A stretch of 64,000 nt of DNA, from NCBI RefSeq assembly GCF_042685265.1, contig NZ_JBHUMX010000045.1; one strand, 5' to 3'. Below are positions 26,839-34,190 of this stretch, piece after piece. Under the pieces are notes generated by a model. That model ran no database searches and was not told where the DNA came from. It was given only the letters and a program-made list of their open reading frames with translations. Source of the DNA: Oceanobacillus_B kapialis. Lineage in GTDB: Bacteria > Bacillota > Bacilli > Bacillales > Amphibacillaceae. Within the stretch, counting starts at the first letter, position 1; each line of letters opens with the position of its first letter. The position numbers were made by a program, and so were the translations under genes.

Positions 26839-28647
26839 TTAATCATCATTCATTTGCAAGACGGCCATAAATGCTTCTTGTGGAACCTCCACAGAGCCTA
26901 CCATCTTCATTCGTTTTTTACCTTCTTTTTGTTTCTCTAACAATTTACGTTTCCGGGAGATGTCCCCTCCGTAACATTTTGCCAGCACATTCTTACGCAT
27001 CGCCTTAATAGTGGAACGAGCAACAATTTTATTTCCAATCGCTGCTTGTACTGGTACTTCAAACTGTTGTCGTGGTATAAGTTCTTTTAACTTGTCTACA
27101 ATTTGCTTTCCTCTTTCGTAAGCAAAATCTCTGTGAACAATAAAGGAAAGTGCATCAATAGTTTCACCGTTAAGAAGAATATCCATTTTAACTAGTGATG
27201 ATGTTCTGTAACCAATTAATTCATAATCAAAAGAAGCATACCCTTTTGTTTGTGACTTTAATTGATCAAAGAAATCATATACGATTTCGGATAATGGAAT
27301 GTTATAAACTACATTAACTCGAATTTCATCCAAATATTCCATATCAATAAACTGTCCACGCTTTTTCTGTGTAATTTCCATTACAGCCCCTACGTATTCA
27401 TTAGGTACCATAATAGTAGCTTTTACAAACGGTTCGCGTATTTCTTGAATTTGTTGAGGATCTGGCATGAGTGATGGATTGTCCACCTCTACTAATTCCT
27501 CATTTGTTTGTTCTACTTCATAGATAACACTTGGAGCTGTAGTAATTAACTCGATATTAAATTCTCTTTCAATTCGTTCTTGAATAATTTCCATATGCAA
27601 TAGTCCAAGGAAACCACAACGGAAACCAAATCCCAACGCTTGTGATGTCTCAGGTTCATATTGTAAGGAAGAATCGTTTAATTCAAGTCGCTCAAGAGCT
27701 TCTCTTAGATCATTATAGTCATTTGAATCAACCGGGTAAAGACCACAGAAAACCATTGGGTTCAGTTTACGGTAGCCTGGTAATGGCTCTGCAGCAGGTT
27801 TTTCAGCAAGGGTAATGGTATCCCCTACTCTAGAATCTCCAACATTTTTAATCGAGGCTGTAAGGAAGCCTACATCACCAACTGTCAGTTCCTTTTTACT
27901 GATTGGCTTTGGTCCAAAAACACCAAGTTCATTCACTTCAAATGTCTTACCGGTTGCCATCATTTTAATTTTATCGCCGACCTTCACAGAACCTTCCTTA
28001 ATACATACATAAGCGATAACTCCACGATATGGGTCGTACAGGGAATCAAAAATGAGTGCTTGAAGCGGTTCATCCGGGTTGCCTGCTGGTGCAGGAACAG
28101 CTTCTGTAATTCGTTCAAGAATGTCCTCAATACCGATGTTTGACTTGGCACTGGCTAGAATAACGTCATCACCATCAATGCCAATGACGTCTTCTAATTC
28201 CTGCTTCACACGTTCTGGGTCAGCACTTGGCAAGTCTATCTTGTTAATAACCGGAATAATTTCTAAGTCATTATCCAGTGCTAAATAAACATTTGCCAAC
28301 GTTTGTGCTTCTATGCCTTGTGCTGCATCCACTACAAGAATCGCGCCCTCACATGCCGCTAAACTTCTGGAAACTTCATATGTAAAATCCACATGCCCTG
28401 GTGTGTCTATTAAATGAAATATAAATTCTTCTCCGCTTTTGCTCGTATATTGTAACTGTACGGCATTTAGTTTAATTGTAATACCACGTTCTCTTTCCAG
28501 ATCCATTGCATCCAATAGCTGGTCTTTCATTTCACGTTCAGATATCGCTTTCGTATTCTCTAAAATTCGATCAGCTAACGTAGACTTCCCGTGGTCAATA
28601 TGGGCGATTATCGAAAAGTTACGAACATTTCTTTGCTTTTTTGCCAT
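26839..28647 (-). CDS. lepA: Elongation factor 4 (LepA)
   Basis: A 602-residue translational GTPase. G1 lies in AHIDHGKSTLADRIL, G2/G3 in the RGITIK and DTPGHVDF blocks, and G4 in NKIDLP. EF-G-like domains II, III and V precede the LepA-specific C-terminal domain (CYGGDISRKRKLLEKQK). It acts on stalled or assembling ribosomes. Confidence 0.98.
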   Translation of the reverse strand: MAKKQRNVRNFSIIAHIDHGKSTLADRILENTKAISEREMKDQLLDAMDLERERGITIKLNAVQLQYTSKSGEEFIFHLIDTPGHVDFTYEVSRSLAACEGAILVVDAAQGIEAQTLANVYLALDNDLEIIPVINKIDLPSADPERVKQELEDVIGIDGDDVILASAKSNIGIEDILERITEAVPAPAGNPDEPLQALIFDSLYDPYRGVIAYVCIKEGSVKVGDKIKMMATGKTFEVNELGVFGPKPISKKELTVGDVGFLTASIKNVGDSRVGDTITLAEKPAAEPLPGYRKLNPMVFCGLYPVDSNDYNDLREALERLELNDSSLQYEPETSQALGFGFRCGFLGLLHMEIIQERIEREFNIELITTAPSVIYEVEQTNEELVEVDNPSLMPDPQQIQEIREPFVKATIMVPNEYVGAVMEITQKKRGQFIDMEYLDEIRVNVVYNIPLSEIVYDFFDQLKSQTKGYASFDYELIGYRTSSLVKMDILLNGETIDALSFIVHRDFAYERGKQIVDKLKELIPRQQFEVPVQAAIGNKIVARSTIKAMRKNVLAKCYGGDISRKRKLLEKQKEGKKRMKMVGSVEVPQEAFMAVLQMNDD

Positions 28648-28967
28648 TAGTGGTGTTCACTCCTACACGCCTTTTATCCATGAAAAAGATAAAAGCTCCA
28701 AATTTATCGCTGTATCATTGTGATATTAGGTGACTGGAAGAATGGGTTGTTCCTGTCAAAAACTCTCTAAAGAGCCATCTTATACAACGATAAGGGCTAG
28801 CATTGATTATAGCAATAGGTTGCCGTATATTCAAGAAATATTAACACTACGCAGGTTACAACAAAAAGGCTATGATAAGGTAAAAGCCAAAAGAAAATGC
28901 ACCTACGTGATAGTACTGACTACAGAAGGTCTCAACTATTCTTCCGGCTTTCGGTCAATTAATATTG
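28648..28967. other. Non-coding stretch between lepA and yqxA
   Basis: About 320 bp. An 89-codon plus-strand frame exists but has no ribosome site or recognisable similarity. On the minus strand TTGACA is seen near 28755-28760 without a well-spaced -10. A short weak hairpin (CTCT/AGAG) followed by TTTTT near 28765-28780 might end the spoIIP-yqxA transcript. No strong feature is seen. Confidence 0.4.
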
Positions 28968-29285
28968 TCAAAAAAACACTTGGGAGATTTGATACATAAT
29001 CTGCACAATAGCTTCGTAGAATCCTTTCACGCCAGCTTCCATAAAGGAGGCAGTCTTTTGGGTAAGGTTATCTGGCTCTTCCATTTCAACCGCAACAGTA
29101 GCTTTCTCAGGTTTTTCAGCTTGTTCATCTTCTTTTTTTACGGATGCAACAGTTCCTGACTTCGTCTCTTCAATCTTTTCCGTTTCAGGTTCAGCTTCCA
29201 TTGCTTCATCCTTATTTAACCCATATAACATACCTGTTAGAAAAAATACTGCAAGTAATAATAATACGATAATGGAACGTACCAT
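28968..29285 (-). CDS. yqxA: YqxA-like (DUF3679) membrane-anchored protein
   Basis: A 105-residue protein with one N-terminal transmembrane helix (SIIVLLLLAVFFLTGMLYGL) and a Glu/Lys-rich extracytoplasmic linker. A short C-terminal helical segment ends the protein (KTASFMEAGVKGFYEAIVQI). Position directly after spoIIP (3-bp gap) and sequence style match B. subtilis YqxA, whose function is unknown. A link to the engulfment protein SpoIIP is suggested by gene coupling only. Confidence 0.78.
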   Translation of the reverse strand: MVRSIIVLLLLAVFFLTGMLYGLNKDEAMEAEPETEKIEETKSGTVASVKKEDEQAEKPEKATVAVEMEEPDNLTQKTASFMEAGVKGFYEAIVQIMYQISQVFF

Positions 29286-29288
29286 CCC

Positions 29289-30479
29289 TTACTCCCCCTC
29301 CGAACTGGCATCAACCTTCTCAGCATCCCAGTAAAACTCGCTAAACACATCTGCGACTGCATCAGCTGATCGGTATAATTCATCCAAATTGTTTCCTACA
29401 CCACCAAATTCAACTAATAAAGCATTCTCCGTCAGATCTTGGTTATAGACACCATTCACTCTAGCCCCGGCTTTTGTAATAATTCCCCTACTAAGACCGG
29501 GATACTTCTCTTCAACTAAGTGATGTAGTTCAGAAGCGACTTTCAGGTTTTTCTCATGATTAGCATGCTCTAAACCAACTACAAACATAATTCGGGCATA
29601 ATTCTTTCCGTTTATCTTCTTTGTTGTTTTTTCTCGTGGTAGCGCGTCACGATGTAAATCGAAAACATATTGGATATCTTTATTGGATGCCAATACTTCT
29701 TCAGCAACTTCTCGAGAAGCATCATAGGATTGCCCATAGCTCCAACCCTTCTCATTGAGTATATTGCTAATATCACTTTTGTCCACGCTTGTCCCAATTC
29801 CGTTATTCTCTAAAGACTCGGCTAGACGATCACTTACCTTCGTTATATTCACTTCTTTATGGTTTGCCTGATTTGGATCTGTAACTCCAGGTAAATGAGG
29901 CAGAAAAGATTCTCTATTATGCGTATTATAAATATAGACAACATCTCTATCACCTGTTGTAGGAGTCTCTTTTTTGTCTTCATCCTTCTCATTTTTCTCT
30001 GATTGTTGTTCCTGCTTTTCTTTATCTTCCGTATCCTCCACTACTGCCTCTCGATCCTTAAGTACATCTTCTAGAGGAGGAGATGATTCAATAGGTAAGT
30101 TAGTATAGTCGGTTCCTTCGCCTGCGATAAGAATTCGGCTATCAAATTCAGAAAACCCAGGTAGTTCATTTCCTAAAAGGCTTCTCGGGTCATTCGGCTT
30201 TACACTGGTAGCAACCTGTAAGAGAGTCGACGTTAAGGATGGCATTCTTTTATCTTCTGGATACGCTTCTGTGAACACTCTATTTTCCATACCTAGTAGA
30301 TAGAGAAAAGTGGAGCTATCAATGTCATTTGTTAAATTACTGATGGTTTCTGATGAGATACGATATGCTGGCTTAATCGTAGTAAGGATACCAATGCCAA
30401 TGAACAAAACGATAAGGCCAACCAGGTAAAGGCCGCCTCTTCGATAAATAGATCGAAACCCTTTATTTTTTTGTATCAT
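29289..30479 (-). CDS. spoIIP: Stage II sporulation protein P
   Basis: A 396-residue peptidoglycan amidase/endopeptidase that, with SpoIID and SpoIIM, drives forespore engulfment. It has an N-terminal transmembrane anchor (residues 15-34), a Glu/Lys-rich linker (about 140-170) and a catalytic domain. The catalytic domain carries YIYNTHNRESFLPHL (zinc histidine) and FDLHRDALPR. The ATG follows GGGAGG, which lies in the 3' arm of a strong hairpin (30488-30537). Confidence 0.95.
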   Translation of the reverse strand: MIQKNKGFRSIYRRGGLYLVGLIVLFIGIGILTTIKPAYRISSETISNLTNDIDSSTFLYLLGMENRVFTEAYPEDKRMPSLTSTLLQVATSVKPNDPRSLLGNELPGFSEFDSRILIAGEGTDYTNLPIESSPPLEDVLKDREAVVEDTEDKEKQEQQSEKNEKDEDKKETPTTGDRDVVYIYNTHNRESFLPHLPGVTDPNQANHKEVNITKVSDRLAESLENNGIGTSVDKSDISNILNEKGWSYGQSYDASREVAEEVLASNKDIQYVFDLHRDALPREKTTKKINGKNYARIMFVVGLEHANHEKNLKVASELHHLVEEKYPGLSRGIITKAGARVNGVYNQDLTENALLVEFGGVGNNLDELYRSADAVADVFSEFYWDAEKVDASSEGE

Positions 30480-30487
30480 ATATTAAA

Positions 30488-30537
30488 CCTCCCGATGACC
30501 AACTCTATAGTTCACTCTATGAGCCGCCATCGGGAGG
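30488..30537 (-). promoter_or_regulatory. Long hairpin that includes the spoIIP ribosome site
   Basis: A perfect 10-bp stem (plus 30488-30497 with 30528-30537) encloses an inner helix. The minus-strand 3' arm reads CATCGGGAGG and contains the only good ribosome site of spoIIP, eight bases before its ATG. The hairpin could be a gpr terminator (only TTTAAT follows) or could hold back spoIIP translation on gpr readthrough transcripts. Confidence 0.55.
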
Positions 30538-30585
30538 TAGAACCAATTCTTTTAAAAAAGATGTTTTTTAATAGAGAGCGAGTTG

Positions 30586-31686
30586 CTACCTAGAATAAGA
30601 TGCGAAGTTATCCACGTTTACGGTTTCATGTAGTGCTGCATTGACACCGTTCGCAATAACACTTGCCATATCAATCATAAACCCATCCACTTCTTTTGGA
30701 GTTACCATGAGGTTATGACCAATTGGAGTAAGCACCTCTGTTATTAACTTTCGTTTTTCTTCATCAGATAAGGTGCCGACAATACCAAGAAACGTTTTCC
30801 GCTTTTCCTCGTCAGGTAAATCTTCTTCTGTGAATTTTTTACTCCCAAAATTTAAGCTTGCTGGTGCTAAAGCTTTTGAAGGTCTATCTTTTTCGTTATA
30901 TTCCCTGCCGAAATGCTTTAAAAGAAAATCAATGGTATCACTTGTAATGGTAACCGCATCAACAACTGTAGGCACACCTATCGCCATAACTGGAACTCCT
31001 AATGTTTCCTTGCTTAGTTCTTTCCTTTTATTTCCTACACCTGAACCAGGATGAATGCCTGTATCAGACAGCTGAATTGTTTCGTTAACTCTTTCTATTG
31101 ATCGTGATGCAAGTGCATCAACTGCCAATACAAAGTCAGGCTTAAACTTTTCCACGATCCCAAAAATAATATCACTCGTCTCAATTCCGGTTACACCCAT
31201 CACTCCCGGTGTTACAGCCGCAACCGGACGATACCCTTCTGCCACGGTTTCTTGTTGTAGCTTAAACAAATGGCTTGTAACAAGAATCTTTTCAATCGTC
31301 ATCGGACCGAGTGCATCTGGGGTGACATTCCAATTTCCAAGTCCTACGATTAAACCCTTACTGTCTGGCCCAATATTATTTTTGGCTATTAATGCCTCTA
31401 ACTCCTTTGCCAAAATCATAGCTGCTGCTTCCTGCCTTGCTGTATCCTGTTTTTTTACACCGTCAGCATAAATGGTAATATAAGACCCTGGTTTTTTCCC
31501 TAGTAACTCTGCACCAGCTTCATCTATATCCACATATGAAATTTTAATGTTATCCTGCTCTCTCTCTTTGATGGTAACCCCTGTTAGTTTCTTATCTGTT
31601 GATTGATCCTTTTCCACATACATATCTTTCGCTTCAATAGCCAAGTCTGTTCGAACCTGAAAACCTGTCTCCTGCTGCTCTTCCAT
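30586..31686 (-). CDS. gpr: Germination protease GPR
   Basis: A 366-residue zymogen of the endoprotease that degrades small acid-soluble spore proteins at germination. The N-terminal stretch FQVRTDLAIEAKDMY matches GPR around its autoprocessing region, and the body contains the VGLGNWNVTPDALGP and PGVMGVTGIETSDII blocks. The frame extends to 31734. The ATG at 31686 is chosen for length agreement with B. subtilis GPR and a GGATGAG site. A sigma-G type promoter lies upstream. Confidence 0.95.
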   Translation of the reverse strand: MEEQQETGFQVRTDLAIEAKDMYVEKDQSTDKKLTGVTIKEREQDNIKISYVDIDEAGAELLGKKPGSYITIYADGVKKQDTARQEAAAMILAKELEALIAKNNIGPDSKGLIVGLGNWNVTPDALGPMTIEKILVTSHLFKLQQETVAEGYRPVAAVTPGVMGVTGIETSDIIFGIVEKFKPDFVLAVDALASRSIERVNETIQLSDTGIHPGSGVGNKRKELSKETLGVPVMAIGVPTVVDAVTITSDTIDFLLKHFGREYNEKDRPSKALAPASLNFGSKKFTEEDLPDEEKRKTFLGIVGTLSDEEKRKLITEVLTPIGHNLMVTPKEVDGFMIDMASVIANGVNAALHETVNVDNFASYSR

Positions 31687-31716
31687 GTTTCTCATCCTTT
31701 CAGAATTCATTAGTAA

Positions 31717-31745
31717 TAGAATGAACAAATTCACTTAAAACATAC
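31717..31745 (-). promoter_or_regulatory. Sigma-G/F-type promoter of gpr
   Basis: On the minus strand GTATG (plus 31741-31745), 17 bp, then CATTCTA (plus 31717-31723). This fits the forespore consensus GHATR / CATnHTA and agrees with the known forespore expression of gpr. Confidence 0.65.
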
Positions 31746-31772
31746 AATTTGCTGTAGAAGACAACAAAGCTA

Positions 31773-31801
31773 TTGAAAACAATCGGTTCCTTTGGTAAAA
31801 T
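31773..31801 (+). promoter_or_regulatory. Sigma-A promoter of rpsT
   Basis: TTGAAA (31773-31778), 17 bp, TAAAAT (31796-31801), about 105 bp upstream of rpsT. Confidence 0.65.
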
Positions 31802-31907
31802 GTCTTTTGTCCACTAACAAAGTAATAAAGGCATAGCCTTTACTTAAATTAGATTCGGATACGTGAATAAGAAATGTATGGGTAAAGCTTTTTTAGGAGG
31901 TGAAACA

Positions 31908-32174
31908 ATGGCTAACATTAAATCTGCAATGAAACGTGTTGATACAAGCAACAAAAAACGCTTGCAAAATAACGCGCAAAAATCAGAAATGCGTTCTCAA
32001 ATCAAACGTGTTGAAAAGCTGGTAGAAGCAAATGATGTGGAAAGCGCAAAAACTGCTTTGCAAACTACAGTAAAACACATTGACAAAGCTGTTCAAAAAG
32101 GTATTATTCATCAAAACAACGGTGATCGTCAAAAATCACGTTTGGCTAAAAAAGTTAACAATCTTGGTGCATAA
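31908..32174 (+). CDS. rpsT: 30S ribosomal protein S20
   Basis: An 88-residue basic helical protein beginning MANIKSAMKRVDTSNKKR, the S20 signature; it binds 16S rRNA early in 30S assembly. The ATG at 31908 has TAGGAGGTGAAACA just upstream, which outranks the longer frame from 31863. It is divergent from gpr, the conserved Bacillus arrangement. Confidence 0.97.
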   Translation: MANIKSAMKRVDTSNKKRLQNNAQKSEMRSQIKRVEKLVEANDVESAKTALQTTVKHIDKAVQKGIIHQNNGDRQKSRLAKKVNNLGA

Positions 32175-32185
32175 TTACCAAAACA

Positions 32186-32210
32186 AAAACGATCCTGCTC
32201 GGATCGTTTT
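32186..32210 (+). terminator. Terminator of rpsT
   Basis: AAAACGATCC pairs with GGATCGTTTT around a five-base loop and is followed by TTTT, 11 bp after the rpsT stop. Confidence 0.9.
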
Positions 32211-32277
32211 TTATTTTGTGCAGGAAATTATAAAATCTGGTTGTGTGGATAACGAAACAACTGAACCAGCCACGTCC

Positions 32278-32352
32278 AGCTCCAGCGCCCAGAGACTAGC
32301 GAGACTTCCTTCGCTCCGTACGACTCTAAACGGACGCTTGCACTTTTGTCTT
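32278..32352. repeat. Bacillaceae-type intergenic repeat
   Basis: The segment starts AGCTCCAGCGCCCAGAGACT and ends GGACGCTTGCACTTTTGTC. It resembles a family of short structured repeats I remember from Bacillus and Geobacillus intergenic regions (GCTCCAGCGCC ... GCGCTTGCGCTTTTGTC). Its ends can pair (AGCG with CGCT, AGAG with CTCT). Recognition is from memory, so moderate confidence. Confidence 0.55.
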
Positions 32353-32372
32353 ACATATTTTCATGCCTATTA

Positions 32373-33389
32373 CTATCTGGTTTGAATTAAATCGAAGAGC
32401 AACAGCTCAAAGGTCAACTCCTTCTCCATAGCCCCCACCTTCATTGCAGCATCAGCATTAGCCAACCGGTCAATAATTCTTTGTAGTACTTCCAATTGAA
32501 ATCGTTTCTCTCTGTTTAAAGCTATCTTGATGACATAAGGATGGACACCTAGTTGCTTTTGCATTTGCGCCTGTGTATAGCCTTTTTGTTTTAATAGCTT
32601 GACCCTTAAAATGGTCCTAAATTGAAAACTAAGTAAGCCAATTAAAGCGATCGGCTCCTCTTTCAATTTCTGTAAATCCTTGGCTATTGCAATTGCTTTA
32701 TATAGGTCGCCTTCTATCACTGCATCAACTAACCGGAGCGATGAATTATCAGCAGTATGAGCGATCATCTGCTCTGCAATCTCTTTTGTAATGACCCCAT
32801 TTTCTCCCACATATAATGCCAGCTTCGTCAATTCATTTTCAAGCATTTGCAGGTTTGTCGATAATTCTGTTTCAAAAATTTCCATTGCATCTGGCTCAAT
32901 CGTAATATTAAATTGCACAGCTAAATCCTTAATCCATTTATTTACTTCGTAGTCTCTTATTGGATTGCAAATCGCTACAGTGGCCTGCTTTTTTAGCAGC
33001 TTGCTTATTTTTTTTCGTTCATCTATTTTCTCATACGGTGCGATCAACACAAGAACAGAATAATCAACCGGCTGAGAGAGATATCTTTCCAGTGTGTTCA
33101 CATCGTGTTCGAAAGCAGTTTTATCGGGTTTTGCTTTTAAAAAGACAGGGTTGTTGGCAAAAATTAATTTCTGACCGCCAAAGAATGGATATGTTTCTGT
33201 ATCTGTTACCACTTCTTGAATTGGTGTTTCTTCAAGATCATAAACCGCAAGATTATCCTTATCCTCGCCTAATACTCTTTGCACTAATTCGCTTTTTAGT
33301 TTTTCAATAAAATACGATTCCGTACCGTAAATTAAATAGACCGAAGCAATTTGCTTTTTTAGACTTTTCTTTACTTCCTGATAGCTCAT
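32373..33389 (-). CDS. holA: DNA polymerase III delta subunit
   Basis: A 338-residue clamp-loader subunit that opens the beta clamp. The N-terminal AAA+-like domain starts SYQEVKKSLKKQIASVYLIYG. Motifs such as YSVLVLIAPYEKIDERKK and NELTKLALYVGENG are typical of YqeN/HolA. The frame continues upstream to an ATG at 33476 that has its own strong ribosome site inside a hairpin. The ATG at 33389 fits homologues and has GGAG eight bases before it. Confidence 0.92.
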   Translation of the reverse strand: MSYQEVKKSLKKQIASVYLIYGTESYFIEKLKSELVQRVLGEDKDNLAVYDLEETPIQEVVTDTETYPFFGGQKLIFANNPVFLKAKPDKTAFEHDVNTLERYLSQPVDYSVLVLIAPYEKIDERKKISKLLKKQATVAICNPIRDYEVNKWIKDLAVQFNITIEPDAMEIFETELSTNLQMLENELTKLALYVGENGVITKEIAEQMIAHTADNSSLRLVDAVIEGDLYKAIAIAKDLQKLKEEPIALIGLLSFQFRTILRVKLLKQKGYTQAQMQKQLGVHPYVIKIALNREKRFQLEVLQRIIDRLANADAAMKVGAMEKELTFELLLFDLIQTR

Positions 33390-33455
33390 TCCACTCACTC
33401 CACTACTATGTATACCATAATGGTAAGTCCTTAAGGGTGGAATAGCAAGAAGTAA

Positions 33456-33489
33456 TTGGAGGGAAATAGGCTGCATTATTTCCCTCCAA
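33456..33489. promoter_or_regulatory. Perfect 13-bp inverted repeat in the holA leader
   Basis: TTGGAGGGAAATA and TATTTCCCTCCAA (33456-33468, 33477-33489) flank an eight-base loop. On the minus strand the 5' arm is a strong ribosome site followed directly by an ATG in frame with holA. No T run follows, so it is not an obvious terminator. Confidence 0.55.
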
Positions 33490-33694
33490 CATCTATATAA
33501 ACGCTTTGCTTCAAGGCCTAGGAACTTTAAGCAAAACGATATTTTCTCCTTTATAGATTATCCACGATAGGATAAAGTATGGTTGTTAAGTCTTTCTATA
33601 AATGGAGAAGAATAATCCTTTAACAAATATTTAGCCATAAGTGGATTTTTTGATGGTTTTAATTTATACTAATGGTGACATAGGAGGGGTGAAA

Positions 33695-33829
33695 GTGAAC
33701 GAATTTGAAAAAAATGTACAATCCAAAAACAATGATGTAGTGGACTCCATTAAAGGCTTTGCTTTCTCATTTATTTTCTTCACTTTAATTTTTGCGATCG
33801 GTGTTATTATCAGCGTTGTGGGACGTTAA
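33695..33829 (+). CDS. yqzM: YqzM-family small membrane protein
   Basis: A 44-residue protein, NEFEKNVQSKNNDVVDS followed by one transmembrane helix (about 22-41). Length and sequence match B. subtilis YqzM, found between holA and comEC. The GTG at 33695 has AGGAGGGGTGAAA just upstream; the longer frame from 33641 has no such site. Function unknown. Confidence 0.85.
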   Translation: MNEFEKNVQSKNNDVVDSIKGFAFSFIFFTLIFAIGVIISVVGR

Positions 33830-33874
33830 TAAGGGGCAAGTAATCTGGACAGCCTGGTGCACACTAATTAACCA

Positions 33875-33900
33875 AGAGACTGATTAACCAGTCTCTTTTT
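33875..33900 (+). terminator. Terminator of yqzM
   Basis: AGAGACTG and CAGTCTCT (33875-33882, 33889-33896) form an 8-bp stem with TTTTT after it, 46 bp beyond yqzM. Confidence 0.85.
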
Positions 33901-33972
33901 CGTTTTCATGAACTAGAGGTTTCCCTGCTTCAGCAAAATGATAGGTGGCTGCTTCGCGCTTGTTCTTCATGT

Positions 33973-34110
33973 ATAAAGTAAAACTTTATTCAATGAGGTC
34001 GCCCACTCCCTCACCAAATGTTAATTTGAACGAATCGGACCTGTACTGGCAGTTGATCCGTGGGGGCTTACTGTCAGCATAGGCGGGATAAAATTTGTTG
34101 CCTATAGCGT
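33973..34110. repeat. Structured intergenic tract, possible mobile-element remnant
   Basis: No gene is visible in this part of the 350-bp gap between yqzM and comEC. It begins with an ATAAAGT/ACTTTATT palindrome shared with 15734-15752. It continues into a GC-richer, hairpin-prone stretch (TACTGGCAGTTGATCCGTGG, then GCTTACTGTCAGCATAGGCG). The style resembles the non-coding ends of IS605/TnpB-type elements, but no tnpB is present. Confidence 0.4.
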
Positions 34111-34190
34111 GCGCAATTCAAGGTAGCCGGAATCATTATGCTACAGTTACTACTAATGGGGTGGGCTCTGTTTTAATTTTATACTCCATC

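Noticed and set aside
28730..28999. 89-codon plus-strand frame in the lepA-yqxA gap
   Set aside because: No ribosome site, no recognisable motif, and it runs into the yqxA coding sequence on the opposite strand. Retained only as non-coding sequence.
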